Below, in pieces: positions 11,619 to 21,719 of a stretch of DNA of 64,000 nucleotides. The translations under genes and the position numbers were made by a program. Below the pieces are notes generated by a model that saw only the letters and a list, made by a program, of their open reading frames with translations, was not told the origin of the DNA and did no database searches. Source of the DNA: Cherax quadricarinatus (Eukaryota; Arthropoda; Malacostraca; Decapoda; Parastacidae); the NCBI RefSeq assembly GCF_038502225.1, contig NC_091341.1, forward strand, positions 4,925,903 through 4,989,902, in the 5' to 3' direction. Numbering within the stretch: the first letter of the stretch is position 1; every line of letters begins with the position of its first letter.

Positions 11619-13516
11619 CACCTAGTTGAGGTTGCGGGGGTCGAGTCCGAGCTCCTGGCCCCGCCTCTTCACTGATCGCTACTAGGTCACTCTGAGCCGT
11701 GAGCTTTATCATACCTCTGCTTAAATTAAAGCTATGTATGGATCCTGCCTCCACTACATCGCTTCCCAAACTATTCCACTTACTGACTACTCTGTGGCTG
11801 AAGAAATACTTCCTAACATCCCTGTGATTCATCTGTGTCATCAACTTCCAACTGTGTCCCCTTGTTACTGTGTCCAATCTCTGGAACATCCTGTCTTTGT
11901 CCACCTTGTCAATTCCTCTCAGTATTTTGTATGTCGTTATCATGTCCCCCCTATCTCTCCTGTCCTCCAGTGTCGTCAGGTTGATTTCCCTTAACCTCTC
12001 CTCGTAGCATATACCTCTTAGCTCTGGGACTATTCTTGTTGCAACCCTTTGCACTTTCTCTAGTTTCTTTACGTGCTTGGCTAGGTGTGGGTTCCAAACT
12101 GGTGCCGCATACTCCAATATGGGCCTAACGTACACGGTGTACAGGGTCCTGAACGATTCCTTATTAAGATGTCGGAATGCTGTTCTGAGGTTTGCTAGGC
12201 GCCCATATGCTGCATATGATGTGCGCTTCAGGAGATGTGCCTGGTGTTATACTCACCCCAAGATCTTTTTCCTTGAGTGAGGTTTGTAGTCTCTGGCCCC
12301 CTAGACTGTACTCCGTCTGCGGTCTTCTTTGCCCTTCCAAAATCTTCATGACTTTGCACTTGGTGGGATTGAACTCCAGGAGCCAATTGCTGGACCAGGT
12401 CTGCAGCCTGTCCAGATCCCTTTGTAGTTCTGCCTGGTCTTCGATCGAGTGAATTCTTCTCATCAACTTCACGTCATCTGCAAACAGGGACACCTCAGAG
12501 TCTATTCCTTCCGTGATGTCGTTCACAAATACCAGAAACAGCACTGGTCCTAGGACTGACCCCTGTGGGACCCCGCTGGTCGCAGGTGCCCACTCTGACA
12601 CCTCGCCACGTACCATGACTCGCTGCTGTCTTCCTGACAAGTATTCCCTGATCCATTGTAGTGCCTTCCCTGTTATCCCTGCTTGGTCCTCCAGTTTTTG
12701 CACCAATCTCTTGTGTGGAACTGTGTCAAACGCCTTCTTGCAGTCCAAGAATATGCAATCCACCTACCCCTCTCTCTCTCTTGTCTTACTGCTGTCACCA
12801 TGTCATAGAACTCCAGTAGGTTTGTGACAGGATTACCCGTCCCTGAAACCATGTTGGCTGCTGTTGATGAGATCATTCCTTTCTAGGTGTTCCACCACTC
12901 TTCTCCTGATAATCTTCTCCATGATTTTGCATACTATACATGTCAGTGACACTGGTCTGTAGTTTAATGCTTCATGTCTGTCTCATTTTTTTAAGACTGG
13001 GACTACATTTGCTGTCTTCCATGCCTCAGGCAATCTCCCTGTTTCGATAGATGTATTGAATATTGTTGTTAGGGGTACACATAGCGCCTCTGCTCCCTCT
13101 CTCAATACCCATGGGGAGATGTTATCTGGCCCCATTGCCTTTGAGGTATCTAGCTCACTCAGAAGCCTCTTCACTTCTTCCTCGGTTGTGTGCACTGTGT
13201 CTAGCACATGGTGGTGTGCCCCACCTCTCCGTCTTTCTGGAGCCCCTTCTGTCTCCTCTGTGAACACTTCTTTGAATCTCTTGTTGAGTTTCCTCACATA
13301 CTTCACGGTCATTTCTTGTTGCCTCTCCTCCTTCCTTCCTTAGCCTGATTACCTGGTCCTTGACTGCTGTTTTCCTCCTGATGTGGTTGTACAACAGTTT
13401 CGGGTCAGATTTGGCTTTCGCTGCTATGTCATTTTCATATTGCCTTTGGGCCTCCCTTCTTATCTGTGCATATTCGTTTCTGGCTCTACGACTGCTCTCC
13501 TTATTCTCCTGGGTCC
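11615..13516 (-). pseudogene. CR1-like non-LTR retrotransposon, 5'-truncated, RT domain
   Basis: Minus-strand fragments in order: a pre-RT basic segment ending KLLYNHIRRKTAVKDQV (13510-13300); RT fingers with KAMGPDNISPWVLREGAEAL and ETGRLPEAWKTANVVPVLKK (13312-12983); YRPVSLTCIVCKIMEKIIRR and SQHGF (about 12980-12850); FLDCKKAFDTVPHKRLVQKL, SGVPQGSVLGPVLFLVFVND and catalytic FADD (12763-12164). The C-terminal block has RPILEYAAPVWNPHL, YEERLREINL and VVSKWNSL, ending with LGEYTHT as the frame enters (CA)n (12135-11615). There is no RNase H, fitting the CR1/jockey side of LINEs. The endonuclease and ORF1 are missing, and at least three frameshifts make it non-functional. Both ends lie in (GT)n. 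A second, shorter copy is at 59879-60396. Confidence 0.9.
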
Positions 13517-13544
13517 TGTGTGTGTGTGTGTGTGTGTGTGTGTG
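13517..13544. repeat. (GT)n microsatellite on the 5' side of the CR1-like insertion
   Basis: Fourteen GT repeats followed by gagcgcgctcgtg. Together with 11550-11614 it is the split remainder of one (GT)n tract. The unsplit counterpart is at 33070-33114. Confidence 0.85.
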
Positions 13545-14119
13545 AGCGCGCTCGTGTATGTTTGCTTCTTCTAGTTCCGTGTCTCCAGAAGTCCATCTGC
13601 GGGCCCTCAGATCAACTTCCTTCCTCACTTTTCCAGGTTCAGCAGGTGTTGGCCCCTCCCCATTGACCTTGCTGGGTGGAAACTCGGCCTTGTCAAGCTG
13701 GTCTGCTGCCGAGACTGTCCAGGTGGGTGGAATTACAGGAGGGGACACACAGTAAACTGCGTCCTGTAATTCCACTCACCAAGACAGTCGCGAACAGTAG
13801 ACCAGCCAGACGAGACTGAGCTGCCTCCCAACTCGGCCACCAAGCTGAGGTTACTTACTGAAAATCTGGGACTTCTATTTATATTTCAAAATGTGCTAAT
13901 GTTAATTTGTTTTTACTTACGTAACTATATAACTGTTTTGGGACGTTTTATTGTGTGTATATCTCTGTCAGTATGTTAATCTGTTTCTTCCCACCAAGAA
14001 ATCTACAAGAAAAAAGTTATCGGCTTTCTGTTTTGTTGTAAATCATCCATTTTATTATGCAAGACACTCAAATGTCCACAAATTAACATACACGATATTT
14101 ATGTGCTTGCGCACATGAA

Positions 14120-14122
<3 letters not shown>
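13545..14122. repeat. Compound-repeat end module, duplicated at 34.15-34.74 kb
   Basis: Starts gagcgcgctcgtgtatgttt and contains cttcttctagttcc, gtctccagaagtccatctgc, a pyrimidine tract ending in 'ttttccag', and ggaattacagga...tcctgtaattcc. The last pair are perfect 12-bp arms at about 13730-13770 with a loop of about 20 nt. It then continues through 'accaagacagtcgcgaacag' into an AT-rich tail with caatcgt-like and 'cccaccaagaaatct' landmarks. The same order, including the AT-rich tail, is found at 34150-34740. A minus-strand frame (MELQDAVYCVSPPVIPPTW, then KVRKEVDLRARRWTSGD) is open in both copies. It differs mostly by replacement changes and runs into HTHTHT, so I do not call it a gene. 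Confidence 0.75.
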
Positions 14123-14200
<78 letters not shown>

Positions 14201-14201
14201 A
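14123..14201. repeat. (CA)n microsatellite
   Basis: About 39 CA dinucleotides with a single 'cc' interruption. Confidence 0.97.
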
Positions 14202-14302
14202 TACATTCGTTCTACTCTAGCATGTATGCAAAATCAGTATTTCATACTGATATTCGTGACAAATGGACTTGTTAGGTAAGACACATATGCAACAGTTAGG
14301 TA

Positions 14303-14361
14303 TCTTTATTCCGAAACGTTTCGCCTACACAGTAGGCTTCTTCAGTCGAGTACAGAAAAGT
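14303..14361 (-). ncRNA. Hammerhead ribozyme-like motif, type I (copy A, left arm)
   Basis: The reverse complement of the right-arm motif. It has core CTGAAGA, a stem II of GCCTAC/GTAGGC closed by a TGT loop, then GAAACGTTTCGG. Stem I closes as TCGA with TCGG. Position 7 of the core is free in the hammerhead consensus, so CTGAAGA is acceptable. One extra A separates the core from stem II in this family. A self-complementary ACGT forms the minimal stem III, which would favour action as a dimer. Confidence 0.6.
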
Positions 14362-14588
14362 TGATAGAAGCAGAAGATACTTGAAGACGATGTAATCAGT
14401 CCATCACCCTTAAAGTTTTGAGGTGGTCAGTCCCTCAGTCTGGAGAAGAGCATTGTTCCATAGTCTGAAACAATATTGTTTCAGACAACGGAACAATGCT
14501 CTTCTCCAGACTGAGGGACTGACCACCTCAAAACTTTAAGGGTGATGGACTGATTACATCGTCTTCAAGTATCTTCTGCTTCTATCAA

Positions 14589-14650
14589 CTTTTCTGTACT
14601 CGACTGAAGAAGCCTACTGTGTAGGCGAAACGTTTCGGAATAAAGATACC
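14589..14650 (+). ncRNA. Hammerhead ribozyme-like motif, type I (copy A, right arm)
   Basis: Core CTGAAGA at 14604-14610. Stem II is GCCTAC (14612-14617), loop TGT, GTAGGC (14621-14626), followed by GAAA. Then comes ACGT as a two-pair palindromic stem III with predicted cleavage after GTT. Stem I is formed by TCGA just before the core and TCGG just after the cleavage site. A distal CTTT/AAAG pairing is separated by an internal loop. All invariant core positions (C3, G5, A6, G8, A9, G12, A13, A14) are present. Confidence 0.65.
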
Positions 14651-14711
14651 TAACTGTTGCATATGTGTCTTACCTAACAATCTGTCGGTATTTTATATCA
14701 TTTTAATGTTC

Positions 14712-16119
14712 ACAAATGGACTTCTTGGGTCGGTGATACAAGCAGTCCACTCTTACATAGCAGATTACGTCATGCTCCAGAATTTAAATGTAATATTTTT
14801 TATTGCTACATAAATGTTTTATAGAAAACCTAAGTACACTATATAATTAAAATCACTAGATAATAAAAATATTTGACGTTCGTTAATGCAGCCTGGCCAG
14901 GACGTCTCTTTGTTAATGTCTCCCATACTATTGTATGTACTGTTATGTGTGAACGCTAGTGTACGTAACACCATGAATGCTGATGTCTGTTGTCTGGTCT
15001 GGGAAGCTGTAACAAGGACGATAGAATATATCCACAGGTAAGCCTTCTTCAGGTGAATATATGTTACCATTTTTAACACCATGAACAGTGTTATCCACTA
15101 TGTTGTGTTTAATGTAATCTCAGTGTTTAACATATAATCTCATTAAGGTTTAGGTAGATTGTGGTTTATCTGACCATTGTGCAGTCCATATTAAATATAA
15201 CAACATTCCATTTATGAATATCCACTCCTAAAATTTTTCAGGTGGCATAATTTTTAAGTTTGTAATGATCTATCATACGACAAAGTATAATCATTCTGAG
15301 ACGCCAGTCAATTGTTGGTAAAGAAGCTGAGTAGAAAACACTGCCAGAAGTATTTCTTTACTGAGTATTTGAGGAGTGACACCAACTCCAGCACCAAGAT
15401 GTTACCTTAGATAATTATGATAAAACTACGAAGTACTATCAATAATTATGATAATACAAAGTACCATCAATAGTTATGATAACAAGAATACAAAGCACTG
15501 TCAATAATTATAATAAAATTAAAAAGAACAATAAATAATTAGGATATATTTTTACGTTATTTATATATCACCACCACTACAAAATATTAATAAAGCTAAA
15601 AGTAAAGAGAGATTAAGTTTATTCAGTAAATACATTTGTGACAATACTGGTAATAAAATTTTACCTCATTATAAATAGCAGGTAAGAAGTGCAATATAAT
15701 GACGAGGAATAACGTGAAGATCATTATAACTTCATTATTACATTTCTTTTGTATTTATTGTGATTTATGTTACTTTTTGTATTATCGTTATCTACATAAA
15801 TATATTCGTAATATTTCCATAATTTGAGAACAAACTTTGAAATTGTAAAATATTATAAATAAAGCGATAATCAATTTATTTTGGTAAAGAACTCTGCTCC
15901 TGCCAGATGCTGACAAAACACTCGCAGGTATAGAGACAATGATGGGCTCTTATTCCAAGGAATGTGATGCAGCCTGCCCATCCTGGGATCACATATGATA
16001 GTCTCTCATTCCCCAGGCGATATATAACACCTTCACTATAATATTTTATTCATAATTTCATAATCTTTACGAAAAACTATGAACACAATGATTATATATA
16101 TTCACAGTGGTTATTCTTC

Positions 16120-16122
<3 letters not shown>
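14712..16122. other. AT-rich region without recognised genes
   Basis: Simple AT-rich DNA with short reiterated pieces (for example 'atcaataattatgataa' near 15420-15510). A minus-strand 87-codon frame at 14819-15082 has no recognisable domain. Nothing supportable beyond that. Confidence 0.45.
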
Positions 16123-16208
<86 letters not shown>

Positions 16209-16214
16209 ACACAC
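16123..16214. repeat. (CA)n microsatellite
   Basis: About 45 CA dinucleotides, one 'ga' interruption near the end. Confidence 0.97.
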
Positions 16215-17124
16215 TTTAATTGATCTTATTACAACGATTTCAAATTCTTTAACTATTTCAGGAAAATTTCAAAGTCATGGCTACTTAGACTAATGTTATC
16301 ATCCTTTTTATACAATCCATCGTCAATAATATCTCGAAGTCAGTTAAAAGAAGCATTGTTTAATTGCTAATTAAAAAATGATTAAAGTATTTGTTCAGTT
16401 TGTAATGAGACTAATGGCAGCTAATAACAGCGTGAGTCTTTCTACCTAAGATGCATCAGCCTTTAAATACTGAAGCTGTTCAGTAGAAATAAACTGGAAA
16501 AATTTAACGCGATTTAAGGGGATTAAAAAAAAAATCACACTATTTTACACACAAAATCGTTATATCTGAAGTTCACTGTCCGCTATTGTCGATTTTTCGG
16601 GGTATCGTTTCCTAAAGTTTGAAACTCCGGCATTGAGAATGCTGGGAAAAGGTTTATCAACTCTGGTTATAGAACGATGGTCCCCCATTACCGCTAACAA
16701 GTGTTGAAAAATTGAAGGCGATTGGAAGAGGCATTTTAGAGTTATGAGCGAAAATAAAATAAAAGTTGAAGGAAAAAAGAAAACCATCCAGACAGCCTAA
16801 AACACTTAGGAAAAATTTTTTTTTAAAAAGTAAGAAAAACTGTAAGTGTGACCTCGACCTGGGAAGCATCAGGACTCTGTTGATCTCATGGCGTCGCTGT
16901 TCCTATCTTGCCTCCATCAATGTTTCACTATCTTCGTTGTGTTTCGCCCTTAACTTCGATAGTGTGTTATAAATTTTTTGTTGAAGTATATCAATTCTTA
17001 TAGATTAGATTACAGATGACAATGTGATCAGTTTATGTCAGAAAACTGTACAGGCGACACAAAGCGTCAATTAGATTACGGGAAGCAGCCATTGCCAGAA
17101 TCAAGCTGTTATATTCCGCATATA
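16215..17124. other. No recognised gene; possible old interspersed repeat at 16540-16780
   Basis: The stretch with 'cgatttttcggggtatcgt' and 'gaggcattttagagttatga' has the look of an interspersed repeat, but no second copy lies in this window, so I cannot support a family. Short frames here (70-75 codons) have no recognisable domains. Confidence 0.35.
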
Positions 17125-17275
17125 TGTTCCGTACTTATGTATCACTGTACTGTTACTGTTCCTCGTGTGTTACTGTGCTTTTCCATACAGTTTTTGTACT
17201 GTATTGTACTATTTTTGCGTGTTACTGTATCGTTTTTTGTGTTACTATACCGTTCCTGTATATTGATATTACCGC
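17125..17275. repeat. Degenerate 'tgttactgtactgttc' tandem repeat
   Basis: Units such as atgtatcactgtactgtta, tcgtgtgttactgtgctttt and gcgtgttactgtatcgtttt repeat at about 20-25 bp. They match the degenerate array at 9061-9245. Confidence 0.55.
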
Positions 17276-17321
17276 AAGGTTTTATATTGACGTACGATTT
17301 TCTGCTTCACCTTCCACAGCA

Positions 17322-18121
17322 ATGTCTCCCACTGACATTCATGACTCCCACACTGACATTCATGTCTCCCACACTGACATTCATGTCTCCCACACTGACA
17401 TTCATGTCTCCCACTGACATTCATGTCTCCCACACTGACATTCATGTCTCCCACACTGACATTCATGTCTCCCACACTGACATTCATGTCTCCCACACTG
17501 ACATTCATGTCTCTCACACTGACATTCATGTCTCCCACACTGACATTCATGTCTCCCACACTGACATTCATGTCTCCCACTGACATTCATGTCTCCCACA
17601 CTGACATTCATGTCTCCCACTGACATTCATGTCTCCCACTGACATTCATGTCTCCCACTGACATTCATGTCTCCCACACTGACATTCATGTCTCCCACAC
17701 TGACATTCATGTCTCCCACACTGACATTCATGTCTCCCACACTGACATTCATGTCTCCCACTGACATTCATGTCTCCCACACTGACATTCATGTCTCCCA
17801 CTGACATTCATGTCTCCCCCACTGACATTCATGTCTCCCACTGACATTCATGTCTCCCACACTGACATTCATGTCTCCCACACTGACATTCATGTCTCCC
17901 ACACTGACATTCATGTCTCCCACACTGACATTCATGTCTCCCACACTGACATTCATGTCTCCCACACTGACATTCATGTCTCCCACTGACATTCATGTCT
18001 CCCACACTGACATTCATGTCTCCCACACTGACATTCATGTCTCCCACACTGACATTCATGTCTCCCACACTGACATTCATGTCTCCCACACTGACATTCA
18101 TGTCTCCCACACTGACATTCA
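17322..18121. repeat. 21-bp minisatellite (left array beside the gypsy element)
   Basis: About 38 units of tcccacactgacattcatgt plus c (21 bp), with interspersed 19-bp units lacking 'ac'. It abuts the truncated 5' LTR at 18122. The same unit in the same orientation forms the much larger array at 26665-29190. Confidence 0.95.
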
Positions 18122-19106
18122 TCTCAGTAGTAGTAACCAGTTACTAGTAACCAGTGTATCGTTGACTCAACGACCAACTGTCTCTGCCTGAGTCACTATC
18201 TGAATTCATATTGTGCTGACCTCAGCAGTATCAAAGGCCCCCTCACATAGGGTACTGTGGGCGGCTAGTCAGTGTTACGAGTGTGAGTAAGGAGATAGGT
18301 ACGGCTGGCAAGGGCTCTCTCCACATAACTGCAATTATACGTAATAACAGCCTACGTGAGTATTTCTTACCTAATCCACGTATGAACTCCCACATGATAA
18401 ATGGTGGACAGCGGTGTGGAGCGTGGATTTACGTTTTTAAGAGTAATTCAAGGCGTTAGAAGGCTGTTTGTGAGAGTAGCGGCAGGGTCAAAGGTGAACC
18501 TCCAGCCAGCAGACTCACTCCCCTCACAACCTACAGCCTGCAAGCCTGTTGCAGCCGTTTCAAGCTTCCTGGCTTAGTTCGTGTGCTAATTGCTTCAATC
18601 TCCGAGGGGTTGACCCGGATTTTGCAATTAAGCCAGTCAGTAAGCCAGACTGTGGAAGTGAACGCCAGTCAGCCTATCATCCAGCCTGTCTCCTGTCATC
18701 CAACTGCTCCTCCGTGCTTTGTGCATCGTTACACGTCTTCCGGTCAGCCATTCTCGTGGGGTAAGCCAGTCAGCCAACCCAGCTTCTAACCCAGCTGAGA
18801 GAGAGAAGTAAGCCACGCAGTAAGAAGTAAGCCAAGTTCCTCTGAAGTATTCTCTATATCGCTTTGTGCTCCCTGTTGGATGCTAAGAGTGGTTTTCACC
18901 ATTCCTGTGGCATAGAGTGGGTTATCAAGCCACCTTCGTGGGTAGAGTGGGGGTGCGCGTCAGTGAGTGCCAGCAGAGTCACACCCACCATCCACCACTC
19001 TCTCCCACCACTATATAACCACCACCAGCCACCCACCACTAGACACCTCATCTACCTGTGGTTGTTTGTACCCTTGTACCGGGTCCTAGTACTGTTTTGG
19101 CTCACA
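18122..19106 (+). mobile_element. 5' LTR of a Ty3/gypsy element, outer end missing
   Basis: 18122-18399 matches 26387-26664 over 278 bp with one visible difference (18177 t versus 26442 c), identifying the two as LTRs of the same recent insertion. The first roughly 36 bp of the LTR, present at 26351-26386 in the 3' copy, are missing here and replaced by minisatellite. The rest, up to a 'ca' near 19106 or at latest to the primer-binding site at 19129, exists only in this copy. An intact LTR would be about 1.0 kb. The exact 3' boundary is uncertain. Confidence 0.85.
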
Positions 19107-19153
19107 TAATTGGTCAAGAGATTGTAGCTGGCGCCAACGAAAATCCAATTATG
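19105..19153 (+). promoter_or_regulatory. Primer-binding site in a predicted hairpin
   Basis: tggcgccaacga at 19129-19140 resembles the TGGCGCC-type tRNA primer-binding site of many Ty3/gypsy elements. It lies in the 31-nt loop between perfect 9-bp arms cataattgg (19105-19113) and ccaattatg (19145-19153). An alternative site starting at tggtcaagag (19111) would also begin with TGG. The priming tRNA cannot be named from sequence alone. Confidence 0.55.
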
Positions 19154-20498
19154 AGAGTTCCACGAGAACGCGCATTCTTCCGACAACAGTGAGTGTAGGT
19201 GACGTCAGCCCTCACCGCCCGTCTACTACTCCAGACTTCAGTGATAATTTTCTTGAGACATTTTTCTTGCATTTAAAGACATTTGCGTGTGTGAGACATT
19301 TATAGTAAATTTCTTGTGTACTCTAAACCTTGTGTTTTCAGTGTAAATGCAGTATTTCTTTGACTCATTATTTTTAGAATATTTTTCAGTGTTTTCGCTT
19401 ATCTTATATTTTTATTCTGTGTTTTTCTTTATGCTACTCCTGTCTCTAGTAAGTATTATTATGTAGTGTACTAGTCAGTCACCCTGTGTGAAGTGCTTCA
19501 TTTTTTTTATTGTATTCTTTCAGTGTTGTATTCTCTAGTAATTGTCATTGTATTTCATGCAGTGATATTCACCCCAGTATACTAAATTATCCATTTATTT
19601 CTATGTGTGTCTTTTTTTCGTATGCCAGCAGTGTCTCACGTCTCTAATTTTTTCGCAGACTGTGTACCATTATTTTTGCCAGCAAATTTTTGTCGTATCA
19701 GTCACAGCAAGATTTTGTTGTATCAGTCACAGCGGGATTTTGTTGTAAGAATATATTATAATGAAGTGTGCCCTGCCACTGTAAGTGTTGACCTAACCGT
19801 TTTGTTCCTTTGTTTATTTTAATCATATTTTTTATAATTCTTGAACAAATTCACTCTTGATGCAATTTCAATTACTTTTAACGTAAAGTGTTTTTCTTAC
19901 TCTGAGTAAATTGTTTGGTCTAATTTACAATTAAGAGTTAAAGTGTTCAATCAGTTTATTTTTTTTTTTTGATCTTCATATTTTAATTTTATCATTTATC
20001 CTGAGTTTTCCCAGTGACACTTTATTACTGCAGTGATTATTTCTACACTTTATTTTGTTGCACTTGTTCAGCAGTGAATTATTTCCTTCTATTGATATTT
20101 TTATGAATTATATTTTAATTTTGTCTATGCATTCTTAGAAAATACTTAAATTTCCCAGTTAACAATTTAATAACTTTATTTTATACTTTCATATTGATTT
20201 AAAAATTTCATTAATTAATTTCTTTATTAGCAAGAGTAAAGACAGCTCATTTTGCATTTAATTCAATCTCCAGTAATATTTTTACTTGTATATTTCAATG
20301 TAAATTTTTTTTTTTTTTTTTCTTGGTCAATAGTCCTTTAAATTGAGTTTTCCTTCCTCTTGCACTGTATCTTAGACATTTTTTTTTTTATTATTTCTGC
20401 AAAATTAGTTGTATATCTTTTATCTCAATTCTAGAATTTTATATCATTTTTATTGTTCATTATTTTTGCCTTATTTGTTCTCGTGCTACTTTGCCATT
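19154..20498 (+). other. Gypsy 5' leader, AT-rich
   Basis: About 1.3 kb of T-rich untranslated leader between the primer-binding site and gag. It has several poly-T runs and no conserved frame. In-frame codons upstream of gag extend back to 20409 but encode a hydrophobic, atypical stretch, so translation from the internal ATG at 20499 is preferred. Confidence 0.6.
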
Positions 20499-21719
20499 AT
20501 GTCTCACATACCGTCAAGTGATACTTTAGTGAATGTCGACACTCAGACCTCTCAAGCTACTGTTGCTCCTGTTATCAATCCTCACAGTTCCTTACCGACT
20601 GACAGACCGACCCAGACACCGAGATATTATAGTTATACTCGTGATTCCCTTGATGCGTTACCTTTATTCAATGGCCATGTACATAGTCTTGAAGCATGGT
20701 TTGCAGCCATTCGTTCTCGTGCTAGTGCTCTAGGTGAAGGTCCTCCTTCAGAGGACAGCCTTATCAGACTTGCTAAAGAAGCTCTTTATCGATCTCCTGC
20801 TGCTGTTCACGTTGTTGATCTCCTTGATATGCGAGACTTCAGGAATCTTACTAAGTGGTCACAATATGAGGAACTGATTCGTTCTTTCCTTGTCCCAGTA
20901 AAAACAGCTGATCCATATGTCGTTCTTAGGGAACTAGTGAATGCTACACACATGAGTAATGAATCGTTGAGTGCATTTGCTGTTAGATTAGACAAACTTT
21001 TATCATCATTTATCAATGCTGTCCAATCATCATCTTTTCTCCCTGAAGAGGCTAAACCATTTACAGAATCACTTGCTAAAATAGCAGCTTTTGGAGCAAT
21101 CAAAGAACTAATGCCGCCTGCTTCCGTGTGTGCTTATGAGGCTCATCCTCCAACTGTAACGATGGAACCACTTACAGCCTTAAATCATGTACGTTCCTTG
21201 TGCCCCCCTTGTATTAAAAGTAATGTCACACATATGCCTCAGTCTGCACCACCTCTTGTTTGCGCCACAGAGACAAATCGTGGTCGTCAACCATCTCAGA
21301 GATCACCAAGAACCAGTGTACAGAGTCGTTATACACCTCGTAGTATTCATAGTACATTCAGTAACCATAGTCGGCGGAATTGTTACAACTGTGGTTTCCG
21401 TGGCCATATTGCAATTAATTGTCCTGATAGTTACCCTAAGAGACGTCGTACTGATGATGAGTACTCAGATCTTCCCTACTGTACTTATCATAGAATACAT
21501 GGACATGACACATCTGAGTGTAATGCTCTCTATAACCTTCAGTACTCTAGGTCTTTCCGTGGTCGTTCCAACCGCAGAACCCGTAGAGGAAACAGATCTC
21601 GTGGGTTTCAAAATAACCAGAACCAGGCTCGTTCTTTCAATTCTCAAAATAACCAGAACCAGGCTCGTTCTTCCCAGTCGGGGGAATTCGAGCGCCCCAG
21701 TCAAACCGTCCCATGGTGA
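20499..21719 (+). CDS. gag: Ty3/gypsy Gag polyprotein
   Basis: Structural capsid/nucleocapsid polyprotein of the LTR retrotransposon, 406 codons from MSHIPSSDTL. The frame is open from 20409, but the first 30 residues are hydrophobic and look like leader. A capsid-like helical region spans roughly residues 45-235 (LPLFNGHVHSLEAWFAAIRS to about LAKIAAFGAIKELMP). A CCHC zinc knuckle follows (CYNCGFRGHIAINC). A second, unusual C-X2-H-X4-H-X4-C motif comes about 28 residues later (CTYHRIHGHDTSEC). The C-terminal tail is basic and Arg/Gln/Asn-rich, with NNQNQARS reiterated, probably RNA-binding. No stop or frameshift interrupts it. The stop codon overlaps the pol start in the 7-nt string atggtga. 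Confidence 0.93.
   Translation: MSHIPSSDTLVNVDTQTSQATVAPVINPHSSLPTDRPTQTPRYYSYTRDSLDALPLFNGHVHSLEAWFAAIRSRASALGEGPPSEDSLIRLAKEALYRSPAAVHVVDLLDMRDFRNLTKWSQYEELIRSFLVPVKTADPYVVLRELVNATHMSNESLSAFAVRLDKLLSSFINAVQSSSFLPEEAKPFTESLAKIAAFGAIKELMPPASVCAYEAHPPTVTMEPLTALNHVRSLCPPCIKSNVTHMPQSAPPLVCATETNRGRQPSQRSPRTSVQSRYTPRSIHSTFSNHSRRNCYNCGFRGHIAINCPDSYPKRRRTDDEYSDLPYCTYHRIHGHDTSECNALYNLQYSRSFRGRSNRRTRRGNRSRGFQNNQNQARSFNSQNNQNQARSSQSGEFERPSQTVPW

Larger units (their letters stand above)
14271..14711. mobile_element. Foldback element with inverted hammerhead motifs (copy A)
   Basis: Near-perfect palindrome of about 441 bp with arms of about 190 bp, centred on gtctgaaacaatattgtttc near 14474. It is flanked by a 12-bp direct repeat, acaaatggactt (14259-14270 and 14712-14723), which I read as the target-site duplication. 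Each arm contains a hammerhead-ribozyme-like motif pointing outwards and ends near 'tctgtcggtattttatatc'. No protein is encoded. The layout (inverted terminal segments, hammerhead motif, TSD of about 12 bp) fits a non-autonomous relative of Penelope-like elements, whose terminal repeats are known to carry hammerhead motifs in many animals. That link is inference. Confidence 0.75.

Noticed and set aside
13155..13775. A 206-codon minus-strand gene MELQDAVYCVSPP...
   Set aside because: It joins a repeated module, a (CA)n tract (HTHTHT) and a CR1 fragment. The second copy at 34108-34377 differs mainly by replacement changes.
20409..20498. Gag start at the first ATG (20409)
   Set aside because: The extra 30 residues are hydrophobic and leader-like, encoded by T-rich DNA. 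The ATG at 20499 begins typical Gag sequence.
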